NCBI GenBank assembly: GCA_934045905.1
Contig: CAKOGZ010000083.1
Location: 682,001-746,000, forward strand
Direction of reading: 5' to 3'
DNA length: 64,000 bases
Source of the DNA: Leuctra nigra
Lineage: Eukaryota; Arthropoda; Insecta; Plecoptera; Leuctridae
The first letter of the stretch is position 1, and every line of letters starts with the position of its first letter. A program made the translations under genes and the position numbers. Under the pieces are notes generated by a model. That model was not told the DNA's origin. It was given only the letters and a program-made list of their open reading frames with translations, and made no database searches. Positions 23,239 through 35,512 of the stretch are shown here, piece after piece.

Positions 23239-26200
23239 CCTACACAACGTTATGCCGAGAAATGAAATAAAACACTTTTCGAAAATAATAGGCTTAACAT
23301 AAACATGTAAAAAAAAATCTCCCCTCTGCCTCCTGGAGTCGCCCGACGTTGCCCGGTCAGATAATTTTATAATAAAGTTAGGTTAGGGTAGGTTAGCGAA
23401 GCGAGCGAAGCGAGCGTAGCTGACCCTTAACAAGCTTTAACCTACAGTGACAAAAAATTGATGAAAACCTATCAGGATTGTGCCCTTCTGCTTCTGATGG
23501 ACATAAACTAAGAAATGCGGCGTATCGGAGCGTCTGACAGAAAAAAGTGTTTCTGCACTTTTTAAGCCTCTCTCCATCATCTATATGGTGTATCATTTTC
23601 AGCTCTCTAAGAGTAATAGATTCGTCACAAAGTAGGAAACAAACAAAACTTTTTCAATATGACCTACTTCTAAATTGGCACCCCCCTGTTTTTATCGAAT
23701 TTTCTTGATGCCTACACAACGTTATGCCGAGAAATGTAATAAAACTCTTTTCGAAAAAAAATAGGCTTATAAATAAAATTATAAAAAAGAACCCCACTCT
23801 GCCCCCTTGGAGTCGCCCGACGCTGCCCTGTCAGATTATTATATAATAAAGTTAGGTTAATACAGGTTAGCGAAGCGAGCGTAGCTGACTCATCACAAGC
23901 TTTAACCTCCATTGACTAAAAAATGGATGAAAACCTAGGAAATGAGGAAAATCTAAGGAACATTGTTAATTGTTACATTGTTACCTTTGTAGGCTAACCT
24001 ACATTGTTGGTCAATATACATTGACAAAAAAATGGATGAAAATCTATCGGGGGTCGACCCATCAGCTTCTGAATAACATGAACAGTTAATTCCGGCGAAT
24101 CGGAGAGTCTGACATAAAAAAGTGTTTCTGCACTTTTTAAGCCTCTCACCATCTACTATATAGGGTAACGTTGTCAACTCTCTTAGAGTAATAGATTCGT
24201 CACAAAGTAGGAAACAAATAAAAAAATATCAATATGAGCTACTTCTAAAGTGGCACCCCCCTATTTTTATCGAATTTTCTTGAAGCCTACACAACGTTAT
24301 GCCGAGAAATGAAATAAAACACTTTTCGAAAATAATAGGCTTAACATTAACATGTAAAAAAAAATCTCCCCTCTGCCTCCTGGAGTCGCCCGACGTTGCC
24401 CGGTCAGATAATTTTATTATAAAGTTAGGTTAGGGTAGGTTAGCGAAGCGAGCGAAGCGAGCGTAGCTGACCCTTAACAAGCTTTAACCTACAGTGACAA
24501 AAAATTGATGAAAACCTATCAGGATTGTGCCCTTCTGCTTCTGAAGGACATAAACTAAGAAATGCGGCGTATCGGAGCGTCTGACAGAAAAAAGTGTTTC
24601 TGCACTTTTTAAGCCTCTCTCCATCATCTATATGGTGTATCATTTTCAGCTCTCTAAGAGTAATAGATTCGTCACAAAATAGGAAACAAACAAAACTTTT
24701 TCAATATGACCTACTTCTAAAGTAACACCCCCCTGTTTTTATCGAATTTTCATGATGCCTACACAACGTTATGCCGAGAAATGTAATAAAACACTTTTCG
24801 AAAAAAAATAGGCTTATAAATAAAATTATAAAAAAGAACACCACTCTGCCCCCTTGGAGTCGCCCGACGCTGCCCTGTCAGATTATTATATAATAAAGTT
24901 AGGTTAATACAGGTTAGCGAAGCGAGCGTAGCTGACTCATCACAAGCTTTAACCTCCATTGACTAAAAAATGGATGAAAACCTAGGAAATAAGGAAAATC
25001 TAAGGAACATTGTTAATTGTTACATTGTTACCTTTGTAGGCTAACCTTCATTGTTGGTCAATATACATTGACAAAAAAATGGATGAAAATCTATCGGGGG
25101 TCGACCCATCAGCTTCTGAATAACATGAACAGTTAATTCCGGCGAATCGGAGAGTCTGACATAAAAAAGTGTTTCTGCACTTTTTAAGCCTCTCACCATC
25201 TACTATATAGGGTAACGTTGTCAACTCTCTTAGAGTAATAGATTCGTCACAAAGTAGGAAACAAATAAAAAAATATCAATATGAGCTACTTCTAAAGTGG
25301 CACCCCCCTATTTTTATCGAATTTTCTTGAAGCCTACACAACGTTAAGCCGAGAAATGAAATAAAACACTTTTCGAAAATAATAGGCTTAACATTAACAT
25401 GTAAAAAAAAATCTCCCCTCTGCCTCCTGGAGTCGCCCGACGTTGCCCGGTCAGATAATTTTATAATAAAGTTAGGTTAGGGTAGGTTAGCGAAGCGAGC
25501 GTAGCTGACCCTTAACAAGCTTTAACCTACAGTGACAAAAAATTGATGAAAACCTATCAGGATTGTGCCCTTCTGCTTCTGAGGGACATAAACTAAGAAA
25601 TGCGGCGTATCGGAGCGTCTGACAGAAAAAAGTGTTTCTGCACTTTTTAAGCCTCTCTCCATAATCCATATGGTGTTTCATTTTCAGCTCTCTAAGAGTA
25701 ATAAATTCGTCACAAAGTAGGAAACAAACAAAACTTTTTCAATATGACCTACTTCTAAAGTTGCACCCCCCTGTTTTTATCGAATTTTCTTGATGCCTAC
25801 ACAACGTTATGCCGAGAAATGTAATAAAACACTTTTCGAAAAAAAATAGGCGTATAAATAAAATTATAAAAAAGAACCCCACTCTGCCCCCTTGGAGTCG
25901 CACGACGCTGCCCCGTCAGATTATTATATAATAAAGTTAGGTTAATACAGGTTAGCGAAGCGAGCGTAGCTGACTCATCACAAGCTTTAACCTCCATTGA
26001 CTAAAAAATTGATGAAAACCTAGGAAATGAGGAAAATCTAAGGAACATTGTTAATTGTTACATTGTTACCTTTGTAGGCTAACCTACATTGTTGGTCAAT
26101 ATACATTGACAAAAAAATGGATGAAAATCTATCGGGGGTGGACATATCAGCTTCTGAATAACATGAACAGTTAATTCCGGCGAATCGGAGAGTCTGACAT

Positions 26201-26945
26201 AAAAAAGTGTTTCTGCACTTTTTAAGCCTCTCACCATCTACTATATAGGGTAACGTTGTCAACTCTCTTAGAGTTATAGATTCGTCACAAAGTAGGAAAC
26301 AAATAAAAAAATATCAATATGAGCTACTTCTAAAGTGGCACCCCCCTATTTTTATCGAATTTTCTTGAAGCCTACACAACGTTATGCCGAGAAATGAAAT
26401 AAAACACTTTTCGAAAAAAAATAGGCTTATAAATAAAATTATAAAAAAGAACCCCACTCTGCCCCCTTGGAGTCGCCCGACGCTGCCCTGTCAGATTATT
26501 ATATAATAAAGTTAGGTTAATACAGGTTAGCGAAGCGAGCGTAGCTGACTCATCACAAGCTTTAACCTCCATTGACTAAAAAATGGATGAAAACCTAGGA
26601 AATGAGGAAAATCTAAGGAACATTGTTAATTGTTACATTGTTACCTTTGTAGGCTAACCTACATTGTTGGTCAATATACATTGACAAAAAAATGGATGAA
26701 AATCTATCGGGGGTCGACCCATCAGCTTCTGAATAACATGAACAGTTAATTCCGGCGAATCGGAGAGTCTGACATAAAAAAGTGTTTCTGCACTTTTTAA
26801 GCCTCTCACCATCTACTATATAGGGTAACGTTGTCAACTCTCTTAGAGTAATAGATTCGTCACAAAGTAGGAAACAAATAAAAAAATATCAATATGAGCT
26901 ACTTCTAAAGTGGCACCCCCCTATTTTTATCGAATTTTCTTGAAG
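23239..26945 (+). repeat. HOR III copy 1 (A-B-A-B-A'-B-B, 3707 bp)
   Basis: Unit starts are A 23239, B 23711, A 24286, B 24758, A' 25333 (463 bp), B 25796 and B 26371. A' has a single GCGAAGCGA where other A units have two, which explains its 9-bp deficit. HOR markers include CTGATGGACAT near 23495, AAAGTAACACC near 24720, GTTAAGCCGAG near 25343 and ATAATCCATATGG near 25662. Confidence 0.93.
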
Positions 26946-29900
26946 CCTACACAACGTTAAGCCGAGAAATGAAATAAAACACTTTTCGAAAATAATAGGC
27001 TTAACATTAACATGTAAAAAAAAATCTCCCCTCTGCCTCCTGGAGTCGCCCGACGTTGCCCGGTCAGATAATTTTATAATAAAGTTAGGTTAGGGTAGGT
27101 TAGCGAAGCGAGCGAAGCGAGCGTAGCTGACCCTTAACAAGCTTTAACCTACAGTGACAAAAAATTGATGAAAACCTATCAGGATTGTGCCCTTCTGCTT
27201 CTGATGGACATAAACTAAGAAATGCGGCGTATCGGAGCGTCTGACAGAAAAAAGTGTTTCTGCACTTTTTAAGCCTCTCTCCATCATCTATATGGTGTAT
27301 CATTTTCAGCTCTCTAAGAGTAATAGATTCGTCACAAAGTAGGAAACAAACAAAACTTTTTCAATATGACCTACTTCTAAATTGGCACCCCCCTGTTTTT
27401 ATCGAATTTTCTTGATGCCTACACAACGTTATGCCGAGAAATGTAATAAAACTCTTTTCGAAAAAAAATAGGCTTATAAATAAAATTATAAAAAAGAACC
27501 CCACTCTGCCCCCTTGGAGTCGCCCGACGCTGCCCTGTCAGATTATTATATAATAAAGTTAGGTTAATACAGGTTAGCGAAGCGAGCGTAGCTGACTCAT
27601 CACAAGCTTTAACCTCCATTGACTAAAAAATGGATGAAAACCTAGGAAATGAGGAAAATCTAAGGAACATTGTTAATTGTTACATTGTTACCTTTGTAGG
27701 CTAACCTACATTGTTGGTCAATATACATTGACAAAAAAATGGATGAAAATCTATCGGGGGTCGACCCATCAGCTTCTGAATAACATGAACAGTTAATTCC
27801 GGCGAATCGGAGAGTCTGACATAAAAAAGTGTTTCTGCACTTTTTAAGCCTCTCACCATCTACTATATAGGGTAACGTTGTCAACTCTCTTAGAGTAATA
27901 GATTCGTCACAAAGTAGGAAACAAATAAAAAAATATCAATATGAGCTACTTCTAAAGTGGCACCCCCCTATTTTTATCGAATTTTCTTGAAGCCTACACA
28001 ACGTTATGCCGAGAAATGAAATAAAACACTTTTCGAAAATAATAGGCTTAACATTAACATGTAAAAAAAAATCTCCCCTCTGCCTCCTGGAGTCGCCCGA
28101 CGTTGCCCGGTCAGATAATTTTATTATAAAGTTAGGTTAGGGTAGGTTAGCGAAGCGAGCGAAGCGAGCGTAGCTGACCCTTAACAAGCTTTAACCTACA
28201 GTGACAAAAAATTGATGAAAACCTATCAGGATTGTGCCCTTCTGCTTCTGAAGGACATAAACTAAGAAATGCGGCGTATCGGAGCGTCTGACAGAAAAAA
28301 GTGTTTCTGCACTTTTTAAGCCTCTCTCCATCATCTATATGGTGTATCATTTTCAGCTCTCTAAGAGTAATAGATTCGTCACAAAATAGGAAACAAACAA
28401 AACTTTTTCAATATGACCTACTTCTAAAGTAACACCCCCCTGTTTTTATCGAATTTTCATGATGCCTACACAACGTTATGCCGAGAAATGTAATAAAACA
28501 CTTTTCGAAAAAAAATAGGCTTATAAAAAAAATTATAAAAAAGAACACCACTCTGCCCCCTTGGAGTCGCCCGACGCTGCCCTGTCAGATTATTATATAA
28601 TAAAGTTAGGTTAATACAGGTTAGCGAAGCGAGCGTAGCTGACTCATCACAAGCTTTAACCTCCATTGACTAAAAAATGGATGAAAACCTAGGAAATAAG
28701 GAAAATCTAAGGAACATTGTTAATTGTTACATTGTTACCTTTGTAGGCTAACCTTCATTGTTGGTCAATATACATTGACAAAAAAATGGATGAAAATCTA
28801 TCGGGGGTCGACCCATCAGCTTCTGAATAACATGAACAGTTAATTCCGGCGAATCGGAGAGTCTGACATAAAAAAGTGTTTCTGCACTTTTTAAGCCTCT
28901 CACCATCTACTATATAGGGTAACGTTGTCAACTCTCTTAGAGTAATAGATTCGTCACAAAGTAGGAAACAAATAAAAAAATATCAATATGAGCTACTTCT
29001 AAAGTGGCACCCCCCTATTTTTATCGAATTTTCTTGAAGCCTACACAACGTTAAGCCGAGAAATGAAATAAAACACTTTTCGAAAATAATAGGCTTAACA
29101 TTAACATGTAAAAAAAAATCTCCCCTCTGCCTCCTGGAGTCGCCCGACGTTGCCCGGTCAGATAATTTTATAATAAAGTTAGGTTAGGGTAGGTTAGCGA
29201 AGCGAGCGTAGCTGACCCTTAACAAGCTTTAACCTACAGTGACAAAAAATTGATGAAAACCTATCAGGATTGTGCCCTTCTGCTTCTGAGGGACATAAAC
29301 TAAGAAATGCGGCGTATCGGAGCGTCTGACAGAAAAAAGTGTTTCTGCACTTTTTAAGCCTCTCTCCATAATCCATATGGTGTTTCATTTTCAGCTCTCT
29401 AAGAGTAATAAATTCGTCACAAAGTAGGAAACAAACAAAACTTTTTCAATATGACCTACTTCTAAAGTTGCACCCCCCTGTTTTTATCGAATTTTCTTGA
29501 TGCCTACACAACGTTATGCCGAGAAATGTAATAAAACACTTTTCGAAAAAAAATAGGCGTATAAATAAAATTATAAAAAAGAACCCCACTCTGCCCCCTT
29601 GGAGTCGCACGACGCTGCCCCGTCAGATTATTATATAATAAAGTTAGGTTAATACAGGTTAGCGAAGCGAGCGTAGCTGACTCATCACAAGCTTTAACCT
29701 CCATTGACTAAAAAATTGATGAAAACCTAGGAAATGAGGAAAATCTAAGGAACATTGTTAATTGTTACATTGTTACCTTTGTAGGCTAACCTACATTGTT
29801 GGTCAATATACATTGACAAAAAAATGGATGAAAATCTATCGGGGGTGGACATATCAGCTTCTGAATAACATGAACAGTTAATTCCGGCGAATCGGAGAGT

Positions 29901-30652
29901 CTGACATAAAAAAGTGTTTCTGCACTTTTTAAGCCTCTCACCATCTACTATATAGGGTAACGTTGTCAACTCTCTTAGAGTTATAGATTCGTCACAAAGT
30001 AGGAAACAAATAAAAAAATATCAATATGAGCTACTTCTAAAGTGGCACCCCCCTATTTTTATCGAATTTTCTTGAAGCCTACACAACGTTATGCCGAGAA
30101 ATGAAATAAAACACTTTTCGAAAAAAAATAGGCTTATAAATAAAATTATAAAAAAGAACCCCACTCTGCCCCCTTGGAGTCGCCCGACGCTGCCCTGTCA
30201 GATTATTATATAATAAAGTTAGGTTAATACAGGTTAGCGAAGCGAGCGTAGCTGACTCATCACAAGCTTTAACCTCCATTGACTAAAAAATGGATGAAAA
30301 CCTAGGAAATGAGGAAAATCTAAGGAACATTGTTAATTGTTACATTGTTACCTTTGTAGGCTAACCTACATTGTTGGTCAATATACATTGACAAAAAAAT
30401 GGATGAAAATCTATCGGGGGTCGACCCATCAGCTTCTGAATAACATGAACAGTTAATTCCGGCGAATCGGAGAGTCTGACATAAAAAAGTGTTTCTGCAC
30501 TTTTTAAGCCTCTCACCATCTACTATATAGGGTAACGTTGTCAACTCTCTTAGAGTAATAGATTCGTCACAAAGTAGGAAACAAATAAAAAAATATCAAT
30601 ATGAGCTACTTCTAAAGTGGCACCCCCCTATTTTTATCGAATTTTCTTGAAG
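26946..30652 (+). repeat. HOR III copy 2 (A-B-A-B-A'-B-B, 3707 bp)
   Basis: Unit starts are A 26946, B 27418, A 27993, B 28465, A' 29040 (463 bp), B 29503 and B 30078. It matches copy 1 at a constant 3707-bp offset. Few differences are visible, for example AACATTAACATG near 27003 against AACATAAACATG near 23296, and an A-for-T change near 28528. Confidence 0.93.
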
Positions 30653-31806
30653 CCTACACAACGTTAAGCCGAGAAATGAAATAAAACACTTTTCGAAAAT
30701 AATAGGCTTAACATTAACATGTAAAAAAAAATCTCCCCTCTGCCTCCTGGAGTCGCCCGACGTTGCCCGGTCAGATAATTTTATAATAAAGTTAGGTTAG
30801 GGTAGGTTAGCGAAGCGAGCGAAGCGAGCGTAGCTGACCCTTAACAAGCTTTAACCTACAGTGACAAAAAATTGATGAAAACCTATCAGGATTGTGCCCT
30901 TCTGCTTCTGATGGACATAAACTAAGAAATGCGGCGTATCGGAGCGTCTGACAGAAAAAAGTGTTTCTGCACTTTTTAAGCCTCTCTCCATCATCTATAT
31001 GGTGTATCATTTTCAGCTCTCTAAGAGTAATAGATTCGTCACAAAGTAGGAAACAAACAAAACTTTTTCAATATGACCTACTTCTAAAGTGGCACCCCCC
31101 TGTTTTTATCGAATTTTCTTGATGCCTACACAACGTTATGCCGAGAAATGTAATAAAACACTTTTCGAAAAAATAGGCTTATAAATAAAATTATAAAAAA
31201 GAACCCCACTCTGCCCCCTTGAAGTCGCCCGACGCTGCCCTGTCAGATTATTATATAATAAAGTTAGGTTAATACAGGTTAGCGAAGCGAGCGTAGCTGA
31301 CTCATCACAAGCTTTAACCTCCATTGACTAAAAAATGGATGAAAACCTAGGAAATGAGGAATATCTAAGGAACATTGTTAATTGTTACATTGTTACCTTT
31401 GTAGGCTAACCTACATTGTTAGTCAATATACATTGACAAAAAAATGGATGAAAACCTAGGAAATGATGAAAATCTAAGGAACATTGTTAATTGTGACATT
31501 GTTACCTTTGTAGGCTAACCTACATTGTTGGTCAATATACATTGACAAAAAAATGGATGAAAATCTATCGGGGGTGGACCCATCAGCTTCTGAATAACAT
31601 GAACAGTTAATTCCGGCGAATCGGAGAGTCTGACATAAAAAAGTGTTTCTGCACTTTTTAAGCCTCTCACCATCTACTATATAGGGTAACGTTGTCAACT
31701 CTCTTAGAGTAATAGATTCGTCACAAAGTAGGAAACAAATAAAAAAATATCAATATGAGCTACTTCTAAAGTGGCACCCCCCTATTTTTATCGAATTTTC
31801 TTGAAG
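30653..31806 (+). repeat. Inserted A-C pair between HOR III copies
   Basis: Unit starts are A 30653 and C 31125 (682 bp). The A has the HOR III marker CTGATGGACAT near 30908. The C has all the markers of the HOR II C units: CCTTGAAGTCGC near 31218, GAATATCTAAGG near 31359, TGTTAGTCAAT near 31418 and TTGTGACATTG near 31492. The pair is thus a junction between HOR III and HOR II material. Confidence 0.91.
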
Positions 31807-34800
31807 CCTACACAACGTTATGCCGAGAAATGAAATAAAACACTTTTCGAAAATAATAGGCTTAACATAAACATGTAAAAAAAAATCTCCCCTCTGCCTC
31901 CTGGAGTCGCCCGACGTTGCCCGGTCAGATAATTTTATAATAAAGTTAGGTTAGGGTAGGTTAGCGAAGCGAGCGAAGCGAGCGTAGCTGACCCTTAACA
32001 AGCTTTAACCTACAGTGACAAAAAATTGATGAAAACCTATCAGGATTGTGCCCTTCTGCTTCTGATGGACATAAACTAAGAAATGCGGCGTATCGGAGCG
32101 TCTGACAGAAAAAAGTGTTTCTGCACTTTTTAAGCCTCTCTCCATCATCTATATGGTGTATCATTTTCAGCTCTCTAAGAGTAATAGATTCGTCACAAAG
32201 TAGGAAACAAACAAAACTTTTTCAATATGACCTACTTCTAAATTGGCACCCCCCTGTTTTTATCGAATTTTCTTGATGCCTACACAACGTTATGCCGAGA
32301 AATGTAATAAAACTCTTTTCGAAAAAAAATAGGCTTATAAATAAAATTATAAAAAAGAACCCCACTCTGCCCCCTTGGAGTCGCCCGACGCTGCCCTGTC
32401 AGATTATTATATAATAAAGTTAGGTTAATACAGGTTAGCGAAGCGAGCGTAGCTGACTCATCACAAGCTTTAACCTCCATTGACTAAAAAATGGATGAAA
32501 ACCTAGGAAATGAGGAAAATCTAAGGAACATTGTTAATTGTTACATTGTTACCTTTGTAGGCTAACCTACATTGTTGGTCAATATACATTGACAAAAAAA
32601 TGGATGAAAATCTATCGGGGGTCGACCCATCAGCTTCTGAATAACATGAACAGTTAATTCCGGCGAATCGGAGAGTCTGACATAAAAAAGTGTTTCTGCA
32701 CTTTTTAAGCCTCTCACCATCTACTATATAGGGTAACGTTGTCAACTCTCTTAGAGTAATAGATTCGTCACAAAGTAGGAAACAAATAAAAAAATATCAA
32801 TATGAGCTACTTCTAAAGTGGCACCCCCCTATTTTTATCGAATTTTCTTGAAGCCTACACAACGTTATGCCGAGAAATGAAATAAAACACTTTTCGAAAA
32901 TAATAGGCTTAACATTAACATGTAAAAAAAAATCTCCCCTCTGCCTCCTGGAGTCGCCCGACGTTGCCCGGTCAGATAATTTTATTATAAAGTTAGGTTA
33001 GGGTAGGTTAGCGAAGCGAGCGAAGCGAGCGTAGCTGACCCTTAACAAGCTTTAACCTACAGTGACAAAAAATTGATGAAAACCTATCAGGATTGTGCCC
33101 TTCTGCTTCTGAAGGACATAAACTAAGAAATGCGGCGTATCGGAGCGTCTGACAGAAAAAAGTGTTTCTGCACTTTTTAAGCCTCTCTCCATCATCTATA
33201 TGGTGTATCATTTTCAGCTCTCTAAGAGTAATAGATTCGTCACAAAATAGGAAACAAACAAAACTTTTTCAATATGACCTACTTCTAAAGTAACACCCCC
33301 CTGTTTTTATCGAATTTTCATGATGCCTACACAACGTTATGCCGAGAAATGTAATAAAACACTTTTCGAAAAAAAATAGGCTTATAAATAAAATTATAAA
33401 AAAGAACACCACTCTGCCCCCTTGGAGTCGCCCGACGCTGCCCTGTCAGATTATTATATAATAAAGTTAGGTTAATACAGGTTAGCGAAGCGAGCGTAGC
33501 TGACTCATCACAAGCTTTAACCTCCATTGACTAAAAAATGGATGAAAACCTAGGAAATAAGGAAAATCTAAGGAACATTGTTAATTGTTACATTGTTACC
33601 TTTGTAGGCTAACCTTCATTGTTGGTCAATATACATTGACAAAAAATGGATGAAAATCTATCGGGGGTCGACCCATCAGCTTCTGAATAACATGAACAGT
33701 TAATTCCGGCGAATCGGAGAGTCTGACATAAAAAAGTGTTTCTGCACTTTTTAAGCCTCTCACCATCTACTATATAGGGTAACGTTGTCAACTCTCTTAG
33801 AGTAATAGATTCGTCACAAAGTAGGAAACAAATAAAAAAATATCAATATGAGCTACTTCTAAAGTGGCACCCCCCTATTTTTATCGAATTTTCTTGAAGC
33901 CTACACAACGTTAAGCCGAGAAATGAAATAAAACACTTTTCGAAAATAATAGGCTTAACATTAACATGTAAAAAAAAATCTCCCCTCTGCCTCCTGGAGT
34001 CGCCCGACGTTGCCCGGTCAGATAATTTTATAATAAAGTTAGGTTAGGGTAGGTTAGCGAAGCGAGCGTAGCTGACCCTTAACAAGCTTTAACCTACAGT
34101 GACAAAAAATTGATGAAAACCTATCAGGATTGTGCCCTTCTGCTTCTGAGGGACATAAACTAAGAAATGCGGCGTATCGGAGCGTCTGACAGAAAAAAGT
34201 GTTTCTGCACTTTTTAAGCCTCTCTCCATAATCCATATGGTGTTTCATTTTCAGCTCTCTAAGAGTAATAAATTCGTCACAAAGTAGGAAACAAACAAAA
34301 CTTTTTCAATATGACCTACTTCTAAAGTTGCACCCCCCTGTTTTTATCGAATTTTCTTGATGCCTACACAACGTTATGCCGAGAAATGTAATAAAACACT
34401 TTTCGAAAAAAAATAGGCGTATAAATAAAATTATAAAAAAGAACCCCACTCTGCCCCCTTGGAGTCGCACGACGCTGCCCCGTCAGATTATTATATAATA
34501 AAGTTAGGTTAATACAGGTTAGCGAAGCGAGCGTAGCTGACTCATCACAAGCTTTAACCTCCATTGACTAAAAAATTGATGAAAACCTAGGAAATGAGGA
34601 AAATCTAAGGAACATTGTTAATTGTTACATTGTTACCTTTGTAGGCTAACCTACATTGTTGGTCAATATACATTGACAAAAAAATGGATGAAAATCTATC
34701 GGGGGTGGACATATCAGCTTCTGAATAACATGAACAGTTAATTCCGGCGAATCGGAGAGTCTGACATAAAAAAGTGTTTCTGCACTTTTTAAGCCTCTCA

Positions 34801-35512
34801 CCATCTACTATATAGGGTAACGTTGTCAACTCTCTTAGAGTTATAGATTCGTCACAAAGTAGGAAACAAATAAAAAAATATCAATATGAGCTACTTCTAA
34901 AGTGGCACCCCCCTATTTTTATCGAATTTTCTTGAAGCCTACACAACGTTATGCCGAGAAATGAAATAAAACACTTTTCGAAAAAAAATAGGCTTATAAA
35001 TAAAATTATAAAAAAGAACCCCACTCTGCCCCCTTGGAGTCGCCCGACGCTGCCCTGTCAGATTATTATATAATAAAGTTAGGTTAATACAGGTTAGCGA
35101 AGCGAGCGTAGCTGACTCATCACAAGCTTTAACCTCCATTGACTAAAAAATGGATGAAAACCTAGGAAATGAGGAAAATCTAAGGAACATTGTTAATTGT
35201 TACATTGTTACCTTTGTAGGCTAACCTACATTGTTGGTCAATATACATTGACAAAAAAATGGATGAAAATCTATCGGGGGTCGACCCATCAGCTTCTGAA
35301 TAACATGAACAGTTAATTCCGGCGAATCGGAGAGTCTGACATAAAAAAGTGTTTCTGCACTTTTTAAGCCTCTCACCATCTACTATATAGGGTAACGTTG
35401 TCAACTCTCTTAGAGTAATAGATTCGTCACAAAGTAGGAAACAAATAAAAAAATATCAATATGAGCTACTTCTAAAGTGGCACCCCCCTATTTTTATCGA
35501 ATTTTCTTGAAG
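31807..35512 (+). repeat. HOR III copy 3 (A-B-A-B-A'-B-B, 3706 bp)
   Basis: Unit starts are A 31807, B 32279, A 32854, B 33326 (574 bp), A' 33900 (463 bp), B 34363 and B 34938. Unit order and markers match copies 1 and 2. The 1-bp deficit is a lost A in the run before ATGGATG near 33642. The A starts with AACATAAACATG, as in copy 1, and both are preceded by a C unit. Confidence 0.93.
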
